Positions 8,071 through 14,453 of a stretch of 49,880 bases of DNA are shown here, piece by piece. Location of the stretch: IMG/VR virus record IMGVR_UViG_3300044974_000378, positions 1 through 49,880 of that record; one strand, written 5' to 3'. A program made the translations under genes and the position numbers. The DNA comes from a virus. The notes beneath the pieces are model-generated. The model ran no database searches. It saw only the letters and a list, made by a program, of their open reading frames with translations, and was not told the origin of the DNA. How positions within the stretch are numbered: position 1 is the first letter of the stretch; each line of letters begins with the position of its first letter.

Positions 8071-9086
8071 GCGTGGATTATAGAGACATTCCCGCATTAA
8101 ATCAAAGTTCTTTAAAGAAAATATTGACTCATCCTCAAGACTACCTCAATGCAATCAAACGCAATGAGGAGTCTAAAGAGGATCATTTTATCTTTGGCAC
8201 ACTAGTAGATTTAATGTTGACAGGAACAAAAGAAGAATTCGATAACAAGTTTTATGTTATCAAACAAGACATTAGTGTCACCGATGCAGTAAAAACTATT
8301 GTAGATGGTGTTATAGAAGAAATACGCAACCTTGGTGTAGATTTATCATTGTGGACTAATGAGCGTGATGTAATTCTAAAGCATGTGAAATATCAAAACT
8401 ACCAGGGTAACTGGAAAGATGATACCAGAATCGATGCTATTATCAAAGCTGCTCAAGGATATGTAAAGTTATTGGAAACTGCAGGTAACCGCACAATGAT
8501 TGCAGAGATTACGTATTCTAAAGCAGTAAACGCTGTAGCAGGATTACGTTCTGATAAGTTTACTCAAGAGTTTTCAATGCCTGCAAAGAAATACCCTGAA
8601 CATATTCAAGTAATTGATAAATTTATTGTAAGTTTTAAACATAGAGACTTTAACATCAAAGGAGAATTAGACAGAGTTATCATTAATCATCAAACTCAAA
8701 AGATTAAACCTCTTGATTTTAAGACTACAAGTAAGCCAATTATGAACTTTATGAGTGAGTTTTGGAAATTAAGGTATGATTTTCAAGCAGCAACATACTC
8801 TTTGGGACTGGTATCCCATCCAGAAATCAAAGAGTTGCTTGAAAAAGGTTATACTATGGAGCCGTTTAGATTTATAGTAGCTCACTCCGAGTCTATTACT
8901 GCTCCTATGGTATTTACAGTGCCAATGAAAGTAATTACTATTGGTACCTATGGTGGCGAAACTTCAGTAAGATATTATGAAGGCCTTGAACAGGCTTTAC
9001 AACGTTACGAATTTGCTACAACTAACAATCTTTGGGACCATCCTAAAGAATATTATGAAAAAGGATCGATTGATATAGAGCTATGA
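8067..9086 (+). CDS. PD-(D/E)XK family exonuclease (RecB/RecE-like)
   Basis: A 339-residue nuclease-like protein. The N-terminus has LNQSSLKKILTHPQDYLNAI and then HFIFGTLVDLMLTG near residue 45, which is the usual entry to phage exonucleases of the RecB-like PD-(D/E)XK group. The catalytic core is seen as KGELDRVII near residue 196 (acidic D) and KPLDFKTTSKP near 213 (D-x-K). A C-terminal helix carries FQAATYSLGL, equivalent to the conserved QxxxY element. Such enzymes resect double-stranded DNA ends to give single strands for annealing or recombination proteins, which fits the Sak4-like and SSB-like genes upstream. The start codon overlaps the stop of the resolvase gene. Confidence 0.75.
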   Translation: MSVDYRDIPALNQSSLKKILTHPQDYLNAIKRNEESKEDHFIFGTLVDLMLTGTKEEFDNKFYVIKQDISVTDAVKTIVDGVIEEIRNLGVDLSLWTNERDVILKHVKYQNYQGNWKDDTRIDAIIKAAQGYVKLLETAGNRTMIAEITYSKAVNAVAGLRSDKFTQEFSMPAKKYPEHIQVIDKFIVSFKHRDFNIKGELDRVIINHQTQKIKPLDFKTTSKPIMNFMSEFWKLRYDFQAATYSLGLVSHPEIKELLEKGYTMEPFRFIVAHSESITAPMVFTVPMKVITIGTYGGETSVRYYEGLEQALQRYEFATTNNLWDHPKEYYEKGSIDIEL

Positions 9087-9700
9087 CGACAATGAAATTC
9101 ACAAAAACCGCAACTTTTCTTTTCCCATTAACGACCATTCCTAAAAGTTTGTTCGAATGTAACATCAGAGATGTATTTGGGAGAACTAAGTTTACTACAA
9201 GATTTGTTAATGCTTTTTCTTCTAGTACTTGTATTAACAAGTATCAAGGAGAACCAGGCTTAATATTTATTGTAACTAAACAATATCAAGATGTGGGTTT
9301 TGAGGCTTTCTATACAACGATCACTTCTTTCCCTAATTACGTAGATGATTATGATGATTCAGGATATTTAGTATTTATTTTTAAAATACTTGAAGAGCAT
9401 CAAAAAGATTATGAATTAATACTTAACGGGAAATATTCTAAAATTTCTCAACAAAGTAAAAAATTAATCCTAGGAAACAACTTTTTTACAGGAAAAGCCT
9501 TTACTTTGCCATTAATCTTAAACAAATCTGAAGCATTAAAAACAAGTTGGGAAGATCGGCTTAGTACTCCAACGTCTCCTGCATTTTTAGGTGACCAAGA
9601 AGTTTGGCCAATAATTGACTCAGTAGAAGAAGTCTTGACACCTGCTGTAATGAAAAACATTGCAGTAACATCAAAATTAACACCATCGGGGGAGTTTTAA
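9083..9700 (+). CDS. Hypothetical last gene of the replication arm
   Basis: A 205-residue protein whose ATG overlaps the exonuclease stop codon (ATGA), so it is probably co-translated with it. An alternative ATG follows nine bases later. I do not recognise the family. The N-terminal strand is hydrophobic/Thr-rich (TATFLFPLTTIP), but it is too short and interrupted for a secretion signal. A central acidic YDDSGY segment and a helical part with lysines follow. No catalytic motif is evident. It is the last gene before a hairpin and terminator zone. Confidence 0.55.
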   Translation: MTTMKFTKTATFLFPLTTIPKSLFECNIRDVFGRTKFTTRFVNAFSSSTCINKYQGEPGLIFIVTKQYQDVGFEAFYTTITSFPNYVDDYDDSGYLVFIFKILEEHQKDYELILNGKYSKISQQSKKLILGNNFFTGKAFTLPLILNKSEALKTSWEDRLSTPTSPAFLGDQEVWPIIDSVEEVLTPAVMKNIAVTSKLTPSGEF

Positions 9701-9708
9701 GCTCCCCC
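9688..9708 (+). terminator. G/C-rich hairpin at the end of the replication arm
   Basis: GGGGGAG at 9688-9694 pairs with CTCCCCC at 9702-9708 around a seven-base loop. It overlaps the stop codon of the preceding gene. No T-run follows, so alone it would be a weak terminator; it may protect the 3' end of the mRNA or add to the stronger hairpin 35 bases downstream. Confidence 0.5.
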
Positions 9709-9742
9709 TATATGGGCTTCTACAATCTTTTATAAAGATGTT

Positions 9743-9809
9743 AGAGAGGGAGGATTTAAATTGTTAAACTAAGATTTCAAATTAAATCAGGAGCCTCCCT
9801 CTCTTTTAT
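9743..9809 (+). terminator. Long stem-loop terminator of the replication operon
   Basis: An 11-bp perfect stem (AGAGAGGGAGG at 9743-9753 with CCTCCCTCTCT at 9794-9804) encloses a 40-base A/T-rich loop, which can extend the stem inward through GATTT and AAATC. TTTATG follows. The stretch 9701-9876 holds no gene I can support; besides the two hairpins it is A/T-rich, with no clear promoter match. Confidence 0.65.
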
Positions 9810-9876
9810 GTATATAAAACGCTATTTTCTATACATGAGCTTGTTAATATGTATAAAAACTTAAAAAACATTAACT

Positions 9877-9990
9877 ATGAACTGGAGACAAAGAGAAAAA
9901 GAGAAATACTCTTATTATGTTACTGGTATAACATTATCAGTAATCTTAATTGGGCTAATTAGTCTTATTATTAATAACTTATTTTTTTAA
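9877..9990 (+). CDS. Single-span membrane miniprotein
   Basis: A 37-residue open reading frame with a charged start (MNWRQREKEKYSYY) followed by a clear hydrophobic segment of about 20 residues (VTGITLSVILIGLISLII) and a short NNLFF end. This is a normal layout for a one-helix inner-membrane protein with a basic cytoplasmic N-terminus. An A/T-rich leader precedes the ATG. Function unknown; small membrane peptides in phage accessory regions often act in superinfection exclusion or lysis control, which is only a suggestion here. Confidence 0.5.
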   Translation: MNWRQREKEKYSYYVTGITLSVILIGLISLIINNLFF

Positions 9991-10002
9991 ACAAAAACAA
10001 TA

Positions 10003-10200
10003 ATGGAAAAAACATTAGCAGAAACAATAAAAATTAACACAGCACAACCTACATGGAAGATCGTGTTTAAATCTGATGGAAAAGAAAGTTTAATTGATTT
10101 TCCTAATGAAGATTGGCATATTATAGCCAAAGTACTACATGAAATTCTTCTATCACATGGTGTTAAAAGTGTATTAACTGTACAAAATAAAATAGAATGA
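10003..10200 (+). CDS. Hypothetical small protein
   Basis: A 65-residue soluble protein with the pattern TWKIVFKSDGKESLIDFPNE followed by a helical half. No family is recognised. Its stop codon overlaps the start of the next gene by four bases (ATGA), so the pair is translationally coupled. It begins 12 bases after the membrane miniprotein, from an A-rich leader typical of this phage. Confidence 0.5.
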   Translation: MEKTLAETIKINTAQPTWKIVFKSDGKESLIDFPNEDWHIIAKVLHEILLSHGVKSVLTVQNKIE

Positions 10201-10448
10201 TACTATCAATAACAGCGCTTATAGCAAGTATACTAGCATTAGTTTATCAGGTATATACTAATCGTGAAGAAAACAAACGATGGGATGAATATTTTGAAAA
10301 TCAGAAAAAACAAAGACAAAAGGAAGCCCTTATAAAGATGATGTCAGATGATGCTAAAGACAACCTATATCAAGAAGGTGAAATGATAATTGAACATAAA
10401 GGAGATAGGGAAACATATATAACTTTTAAACAAAATGATAAAGAATAA
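10197..10448 (+). CDS. Small membrane-anchored coiled-coil protein
   Basis: An 83-residue protein. Residues 2-19 (ILSITALIASILALVYQV) form one membrane segment at the N-terminus, followed by a strongly charged helical part (residues 22-50, rich in Glu, Lys, Arg and Gln) likely to form a coiled coil, and a short beta-like end (YITFKQ). The topology is probably N-out/C-in or an uncleaved signal anchor. The layout resembles spanins and small phage membrane proteins, but no lipobox or lysis partner is visible, so function stays open. It is translationally coupled to the gene before it. Confidence 0.5.
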   Translation: MILSITALIASILALVYQVYTNREENKRWDEYFENQKKQRQKEALIKMMSDDAKDNLYQEGEMIIEHKGDRETYITFKQNDKE

Positions 10449-10480
10449 GGGGTAATTTTTACCACATAACCTTTAACAAA

Positions 10481-10843
10481 ATGAACGAGTTAGTAAAATT
10501 TAAAAATAGGCTTAGCAAGATTGGCTACGAGATTAATCTTGAGGGAAACATACCATGGATATATCTTGATTCAGTTAATGGAAACAAAATAAAGCCTGAT
10601 GATTGGGTAAATGCAAACCACGGATACTGCATAGCTTGGTATCCTGTAAGAGATGATGATGAACTAACGCTTAATTGGCAGGACATGGAGTTAACTTTTA
10701 AGTTAATTAGAAAGTATGGTAAGCCTATTCATAAGTACAATAATGGGATAGGAGCTACGCTATGTCATGATTGCGGAATGATTATATCTGAGGGATTAAC
10801 TAAAGATATGAAGTGCGAAAAATGTTTAATATTTTATCCATAA
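10481..10843 (+). CDS. Hypothetical protein with C-terminal zinc ribbon
   Basis: A 120-residue protein. The N-terminal part is rich in Trp and Asp, with segments such as IPWIYLDSVNGN and CIAWYPVRDDDEL. The C-terminus has two cysteine pairs, CHDCG near residues 95-99 and CEKC near 111-114, spaced as in a treble-clef or ribbon zinc site. I recall similar proteins in Bacteroidota phages but no function is known to me. Zinc ribbons of this size often bind nucleic acid or protein partners. The upstream gap has the short repeat GGTAATTTTTACC. Confidence 0.55.
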   Translation: MNELVKFKNRLSKIGYEINLEGNIPWIYLDSVNGNKIKPDDWVNANHGYCIAWYPVRDDDELTLNWQDMELTFKLIRKYGKPIHKYNNGIGATLCHDCGMIISEGLTKDMKCEKCLIFYP

Positions 10844-10860
10844 TCGGGTGAAAACCGATT
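10842..10860 (+). promoter_or_regulatory. Short hairpin after the zinc-ribbon gene
   Basis: AATCGG (10842-10847) pairs perfectly with CCGATT (10855-10860) around a GTGAAAA loop. A second GGTGAAAAAC follows at about 10868. There is no T-run, so it is not a standard terminator. It may be an mRNA stability or translation-control element, or chance. Confidence 0.25.
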
Positions 10861-10888
10861 AAGTATGGTGAAAAACACATAATTTAAT

Positions 10889-11098
10889 ATGAATCAGGAG
10901 AAATTTGAAAAGCTATACGAACCTAAGCAAAAAAAGATATTGCTTTTAATACCTTTCTTACAAGAAAAGCCACGCCCTTTGATGTCAATAGCCAACTTGT
11001 TAAGCGTTCATCCTAAGTGGGCATCCTCTTACATTAGGGACTTACGTAAATTAGAAGTAGAAGTTAAAAAAAATGAATATAAAAAATACTACATATGA
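10889..11098 (+). CDS. Small winged-helix-like protein, putative DNA-binding
   Basis: A 69-residue basic protein (many Lys residues). The stretch KILLLIPFLQEKPRPLMSIANLLSVHPKWASSYIRDLRKLEVEVKK reads, in parts, like a winged-helix/HTH fold: a first helix, then MSIANLLSVHP as the turn-entry helix, WASSYIRDLRKL as the recognition helix, and a short beta wing. No invariant residue confirms this. Its stop codon overlaps the next start (ATGA). Possible role as an early transcription regulator in the accessory block. Confidence 0.45.
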   Translation: MNQEKFEKLYEPKQKKILLLIPFLQEKPRPLMSIANLLSVHPKWASSYIRDLRKLEVEVKKNEYKKYYI

Positions 11099-11328
11099 AA
11101 GCAACACTACACTTTGAACACGAGGAGCAAGATGAGCTCCAAGACGCCATCAATGGTTTTAAATGGAGGCTTATAGTTTGGGAGCTTGACCAAGACCTAC
11201 GCGGTATAGTCAAGCATGGATACATCGGCAACCGAGAGGCTACTGACGCAGAGATTGCAATGGCTGACTACTGCCGAACAAAACTTAGACGATTAGTTAG
11301 TGATGATGGATTAAATTTAGAAGCATGA
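11095..11328 (+). CDS. Conserved small phage protein
   Basis: A 77-residue acidic protein starting MKATLHFEHEEQDELQDAI, followed by WRLIVWELDQDLRGIVKHG and a helical end. I recall this general type (a short N-terminal strand, EExxEL..A.....W, D..LR...K) as a frequent hypothetical in phages of Bacteroidota. Its gene is less A/T-rich than its neighbours, which could mean recent arrival. Start and stop overlap both neighbouring genes (ATGA on each side), so the block is tightly coupled. Function unknown. Confidence 0.55.
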   Translation: MKATLHFEHEEQDELQDAINGFKWRLIVWELDQDLRGIVKHGYIGNREATDAEIAMADYCRTKLRRLVSDDGLNLEA

Positions 11329-11432
11329 AAAATAAAAACAGAGATATTCAAGAACTAAGTGCTTATGGTACTATGATAATAGTAAGTATACTGGCTATTA
11401 TTTTAATTTTTGCATTTATTTTTAGATTCTAA
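11325..11432 (+). CDS. Single-span membrane miniprotein
   Basis: A 35-residue open reading frame beginning inside the preceding stop codon (ATGA) and ending with TAATG, so that its stop overlaps the next start. After a charged start (MKNKNRDIQ) it has one hydrophobic segment (TMIIVSILAIILIFAFIF) long enough to cross a membrane, with a terminal RF. Tight coupling on both sides argues that it is a real gene. Role unknown; it resembles the miniprotein at 9877-9990. Confidence 0.55.
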   Translation: MKNKNRDIQELSAYGTMIIVSILAIILIFAFIFRF

Positions 11433-12118
11433 TGCAACGAAATAAAGCTTATTGGATAGATAAATTAGGTGAAGATTGGACAATAGCCCTAAAAGATATC
11501 TTAAAAAGTCCGTACATGGACAGACTTTTAAACTTTTTGGCAATGGAAGCAGCTTTTAAGAGCATATATCCTAGCAGCAAAGATGTTTTTAAGTATTTTA
11601 AAGAAGTTAGTCTAGCCGACGTAAGAGTAATAATTAGCTACACGGAGCCAGGAATAGACTCAAGTATCTTTCCTATGGATCGTAGTGATCAGTATATAGA
11701 CTCTTACCATCATGCTAACTATATGAAGATTTCTGAATGCGTAAGTCGTGAGTACCCCGACAATGGCGTGTTTAATTTTGATCATTTTCCTGAAGAATGG
11801 ATTCAACAGGGAGTATTATTGCTTCCAAGAGCTCTTACTGTTCCTACACAACAAGCTGGTGCACATCTGGTGCAGTGGCGTAGGTTTTATGAAGCCGTTG
11901 TGCAAGCAGTAGTTAGGGAAAAGCCAGGAGTTGTGTGGTTTTTATGGGGAGACGAAGCTAAGCAGTATTCTGGTAGTCTACCCAACCAGTATGTTTATAG
12001 CTGGGAGTGTCCTAGTAAAGCTGTTAAGCAAAACAGAGACTGGCATTGCCCTAATTTTAAACAAGCAAATGAACTTATAAGTAAATTAAATGGAGATAGT
12101 TTTCAAATTACCTGGTAG
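11432..12118 (+). CDS. Uracil-DNA glycosylase-fold protein with altered active site
   Basis: A 228-residue protein with the outline of family-1 uracil-DNA glycosylases: YPSSKDVFKYF, then a VRVIIS strand at the position of the catalytic motif, then WIQQGVLLLPRALTVP, VVWFLWGDEAK and a C-terminal FKQANELI helix. The key residues differ. The GQDPYH water-activating motif reads YTEPGI, the uracil-reading Asn of LLLNxxLTV is Pro, and the HPSPL loop is CPSKA. So the fold looks kept but standard uracil excision is unlikely. It could be a catalytically dead or changed-specificity homologue, perhaps with a binding role; vaccinia D4 shows that such folds can serve as polymerase processivity factors. The gene overlaps its neighbours on both sides. 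Confidence 0.7.
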   Translation: MQRNKAYWIDKLGEDWTIALKDILKSPYMDRLLNFLAMEAAFKSIYPSSKDVFKYFKEVSLADVRVIISYTEPGIDSSIFPMDRSDQYIDSYHHANYMKISECVSREYPDNGVFNFDHFPEEWIQQGVLLLPRALTVPTQQAGAHLVQWRRFYEAVVQAVVREKPGVVWFLWGDEAKQYSGSLPNQYVYSWECPSKAVKQNRDWHCPNFKQANELISKLNGDSFQITW

Positions 12119-12485
12119 ATTTAATAGTCCTAGATGCAAAAGCGAGTTTACTCAAGAAGATTTAGATGCTATTTATGATGATTTTGTTGCAGGTATGATT
12201 CAAGTAGACTTATACCAAAAGCATGCTATCAATAGATCAATATTAGAGCACCTAGTAACTAATTATTATATTAAAGGTTCTAGCGCATTTGCAGCAGCTT
12301 ATACTAAATTTACTATAGGAATCTTAGGGCATAAAGACACTGCCTATTTTACAGAAGAAGAAATGTTAAAACCCAAAGAATATACTTGGGAAAGTTTATC
12401 AAAAAAAGAAAGATTATTTTATGAAAAATACACAAGAAAACTCGAAAGAGAGCGGTACTACGCTAGGTTTGGTAGCAATGATTAA
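12090..12485 (+). CDS. Hypothetical helical protein
   Basis: A 131-residue basic protein that overlaps the end of the glycosylase-fold gene by 29 bases. It has an N-terminal strand (MEIVFKLPGRF), then helices (EFTQEDLDAIYDDFVAGM, HAINRSILEHLV), a linker and a highly charged C-terminal helix (KKERLFYEKYTRKLERERYY). The DLYQKHAINRSILEHLV part could be an HTH, but this is not firm. No known family. The next gene starts inside its stop region (ATGATTAA). Confidence 0.5.
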   Translation: MEIVFKLPGRFNSPRCKSEFTQEDLDAIYDDFVAGMIQVDLYQKHAINRSILEHLVTNYYIKGSSAFAAAYTKFTIGILGHKDTAYFTEEEMLKPKEYTWESLSKKERLFYEKYTRKLERERYYARFGSND

Positions 12486-12897
12486 AGATTGGAGTACTGT
12501 ATTTGGTGCGCCAATAAAAGAAACAGAAGGATTTCCTGAAGTTGATCGCATGAGACTAGCAATGGATCTTATCGATGAAGAGTTTATGGAAACTGTTCAA
12601 GCTATTGATCAGAAAAACTTTGCTGAGGTTAAAGATGGCTTAGGTGATTTATTGTGGGTAGTAGTACGTGCTATGATGGAATTCGGAGTAGATCCAGAAA
12701 CTACTATCAGAGAAATCTATCGATCTAATATGTCGAAAGCAGATTATACTGAAAAAGATGCATTAAAGACAAGAGATAAATATAAAGAACAAGGTATTGA
12801 TACTTACATGCGTATTCGCAAAGATATTTATATAACTTATAATGCAGAAACTGGTAAAATACTAAAAAGTCATAACTTTATAGCACCAAAGCTTTAA
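12478..12897 (+). CDS. MazG-like nucleotide pyrophosphohydrolase
   Basis: A 139-residue all-alpha NTP pyrophosphatase-like protein. The helices carry the family's acidic metal site: RLAMDLIDEEFMET (E-E-x-x-E) and EVKDGLGDLLWVVVRAM (D-x-x-x-D type), followed by the typical RSNMSKAD end. MazG-like enzymes hydrolyse NTPs to NMP and pyrophosphate; in phages they clean nucleotide pools or modulate ppGpp-type signals. An upstream ATG at 12421 would add 19 residues and a 65-base overlap. I prefer the ATG at 12478 because it overlaps the previous stop codon by only eight bases, in the same style as other gene junctions here, and it leaves the domain intact. Confidence 0.75.
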   Translation: MIKDWSTVFGAPIKETEGFPEVDRMRLAMDLIDEEFMETVQAIDQKNFAEVKDGLGDLLWVVVRAMMEFGVDPETTIREIYRSNMSKADYTEKDALKTRDKYKEQGIDTYMRIRKDIYITYNAETGKILKSHNFIAPKL

Positions 12898-12899
12898 TA

Positions 12900-13067
12900 A
12901 TGTATAAAATAATACCCATTAAACGATATTACTATACTAAATTTGCAATAGCAAAGAAAGTAAAATTTCGTGTATGGGTATTTATACTAAACCATGAAGA
13001 TATGGTTTTTACATTAAGTACTGTCAAAGCAGCAGAAGTCTACATTAATCAAGTTAGTAAATTATAA
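12900..13067 (+). CDS. Small basic hypothetical protein
   Basis: A 55-residue open reading frame whose ATG lies two bases after the MazG-like stop codon. It is basic and aromatic (MYKIIPIKRYYYTKF), with a beta-rich middle (KVKFRVWVFIL) and a helical end (TVKAAEVYINQVSKL). No known family. It fills the otherwise gene-free space before the next gene and is co-directional, which supports it being real. Confidence 0.5.
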   Translation: MYKIIPIKRYYYTKFAIAKKVKFRVWVFILNHEDMVFTLSTVKAAEVYINQVSKL

Positions 13068-13071
13068 TTTT

Positions 13072-13380
13072 ATGAAGATCGGACAACAAGTTATTTGTAT
13101 AGATGATAGTATTAAAACTGGAGAACTTTTTAATGTAGGACAGCATTACCAAAATTGGATTAAAAAAGGAGTAAAATACACTATAAGAGCTATATTAGAT
13201 AATCAAGATATTGTAACAGGTATATTATTAGAAGAAGTTGTAAATACTCCTATTTATATTAAGTTAATTGATAAAACACAGGAACCTGCATTTAGACCTG
13301 ATAGGTTTCGAGAATTACAAGAACCTGATAAATTAGAAGTATTATGTATAGAAGAAGAATTATTACGTCTAGAGTTATGA
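13072..13380 (+). CDS. Conserved phage protein, possible SH3-like beta barrel
   Basis: A 102-residue beta-rich protein. The order GQQVICIDDS, then WIKKGVKYTIRAIL, then GILLEEVVN, then FRPDRFRELQ matches a pattern I know from many phage hypotheticals (KGxxYTIRxI ... LLEExxN ... FxxxRFREL), which looks like a small SH3-like barrel. Function unknown. The ATG of the next gene overlaps its stop codon (ATGA). Confidence 0.6.
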   Translation: MKIGQQVICIDDSIKTGELFNVGQHYQNWIKKGVKYTIRAILDNQDIVTGILLEEVVNTPIYIKLIDKTQEPAFRPDRFRELQEPDKLEVLCIEEELLRLEL

Positions 13381-13664
13381 CGCAACAAGATTTTATTTAT
13401 CAAGCTGCAAGATTTTTTTTACATGATGAATTTTATGATATACCGACACAATTAGAAATTTTAATTAACAGTGATCGTGTATATGATATTCCTTATATAG
13501 AATATGCAGAAGTATATAGAACTATGCATAAAGCTGATTTGCTAACAGAGATAGGACACTTAGCAGGATTATTAAAAGTTGCTTATACAGAAGGGCAAAA
13601 AAATAAAAAATATGAAAGAACAAGAATTTCAAGAAGTACTTCAACAGAGGTTGAAGAAGATTAA
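13377..13664 (+). CDS. Hypothetical helical protein
   Basis: A 95-residue protein. I chose the ATG at 13377, which overlaps the previous stop codon (ATGA), over an earlier ATG at 13344 that would run deep into the preceding gene. The first 70 residues look helical, with aromatic spacing (DFIYQAARFFLHDEFYDI and EYAEVYRTMHKADLLTEI). The last 20 residues are polar (Arg/Ser/Thr/Glu). The 3' end overlaps the next gene by 53 bases, so the polar tail may be a by-product of overlapping coding. No family recognised. Confidence 0.45.
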   Translation: MTQQDFIYQAARFFLHDEFYDIPTQLEILINSDRVYDIPYIEYAEVYRTMHKADLLTEIGHLAGLLKVAYTEGQKNKKYERTRISRSTSTEVEED

Positions 13665-13944
13665 GGAAACTCTCGGCAATAAAGCCAAAGAATATGCTGC
13701 AGAAGGAGATAAATTACATAATTTTAATGTAGGCGCTAGAATTACTGGTCAGATACGAGAAAAAGTACTTTGGGGTTTTGCCCTTAAACACTACATATCT
13801 TTTATGGATATCCTTGACAACATGGAATTAGGTAAACTTCCTAGTGAAGCAATGGTAGATGAAAAAATTGGAGATTTAATAAACTATCTAGTCCTTGTTG
13901 AAGCTAGTATTAAAGACAAACTAAATGGAGAACTTCCCTACTGA
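13612..13944 (+). CDS. Conserved all-helical phage protein, possibly MazG-related
   Basis: A 110-residue protein read from the ATG at 13612, which has a strong A-rich leader (a TTG start at 13579 is possible but has no support). The pattern KAKEYAAEGDKLHNFNVGAR, then ALKHYISFMDI, then DEKIGDLINYLVLVEASI matches a widespread phage family of small helical proteins whose EKxGDLINYL helix resembles the MazG metal-binding helix. A nucleotide-hydrolysis role is possible, but the full acidic set is not obvious. Downstream gene overlaps by 20 bases. Confidence 0.55.
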   Translation: MKEQEFQEVLQQRLKKIKETLGNKAKEYAAEGDKLHNFNVGARITGQIREKVLWGFALKHYISFMDILDNMELGKLPSEAMVDEKIGDLINYLVLVEASIKDKLNGELPY

Positions 13945-14305
13945 TGATGCAATAAAGTACATCACCATGCTAAGTGCTTTTCAGGTGGTATTAAATTGTC
14001 AATTAGACTTAGAAAAGTCTGTCTACTTGTCTGGCAAATCTAAAGTAAAAGTACGAGAAGCAATAAACATGCTTAACTTAGAACACTCGAAAAACCATAA
14101 AGCAATCTGGAATGTAGATTCTCAAAAAGCTGCGAGTTTAATGTTAGGCATAGAAATACTTGCAAAAGAAATTGCTGAAAGTAATGGAGTAGTTTTATCT
14201 ATAGTAGCAGAATTAAAACGATCAGGATTTGATCTAAGTAGAATTAAAATAGTAGAATTAAGTGATGAGGAATTTGAAGAATTGGAAAATCGTAAAGCTG
14301 ATTAG
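13925..14305 (+). CDS. Hypothetical helical protein
   Basis: A 126-residue protein, predicted mostly helical, with an acidic C-terminus (ELSDEEFEELENRKAD). No motif or family is recognised. It overlaps the previous gene by 20 bases, and its own 3' end overlaps a small zinc-ribbon-like frame. It is near the end of the + strand arm. Confidence 0.5.
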   Translation: MENFPTDDAIKYITMLSAFQVVLNCQLDLEKSVYLSGKSKVKVREAINMLNLEHSKNHKAIWNVDSQKAASLMLGIEILAKEIAESNGVVLSIVAELKRSGFDLSRIKIVELSDEEFEELENRKAD

Positions 14306-14411
14306 GACATCATACTGCTCCCATAGAATGTGGGGCGTTAACGTAGAAGAAAATTACTTAAACTACACATGTCTACACTGTGGTGTAACTAAACAAAAAA
14401 AGCGGACTTAG
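14265..14411 (+). CDS. Zinc-ribbon-like miniprotein at the end of the + arm
   Basis: A 48-residue frame starting at ATG 14265 inside the previous gene and ending at the TAG that lies in the loop of the shared terminator. It is basic and has SYCSHRMWGV followed by YTCLHCGVTKQKK, so the residues C-x-H and C-x2-C-G could form a small zinc site. Such patterns (a CxH near the start, CxxCGxxK at the end) recur among short phage proteins. The overlap with the preceding gene makes it less certain. Function unknown; nucleic-acid binding is possible. Confidence 0.45.
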   Translation: MRNLKNWKIVKLIRTSYCSHRMWGVNVEENYLNYTCLHCGVTKQKKRT

Positions 14412-14423
14412 TGCCGCTTTTTT
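14395..14423. terminator. Bidirectional terminator between the two convergent arms
   Basis: An A-run (14395-14401), a GCGG/CCGC stem (14402-14405 with 14414-14417), an eight-base loop and a T-run (14418-14423) form a symmetrical intrinsic terminator that can work on both strands. It ends the + strand block (last stop codon at 14411) and the - strand late block (stop codon at 14454). Confidence 0.85.
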
Positions 14424-14453
14424 ATTTAGTGTACATCCCAAAAAATTTGCCGT

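Noticed and set aside
9701-9876. tRNA or small gene in the longest + strand gap
   Set aside because: No cloverleaf, no CCA end and no frame longer than a few codons; only hairpins are supported.
12421-12480. Longer start of the MazG-like gene at 12421
   Set aside because: It needs a 65-base overlap with the previous gene and adds 19 polar residues outside the domain. The ATG at 12478 matches the junction style of this genome, though the A-rich leader before 12421 leaves some doubt.
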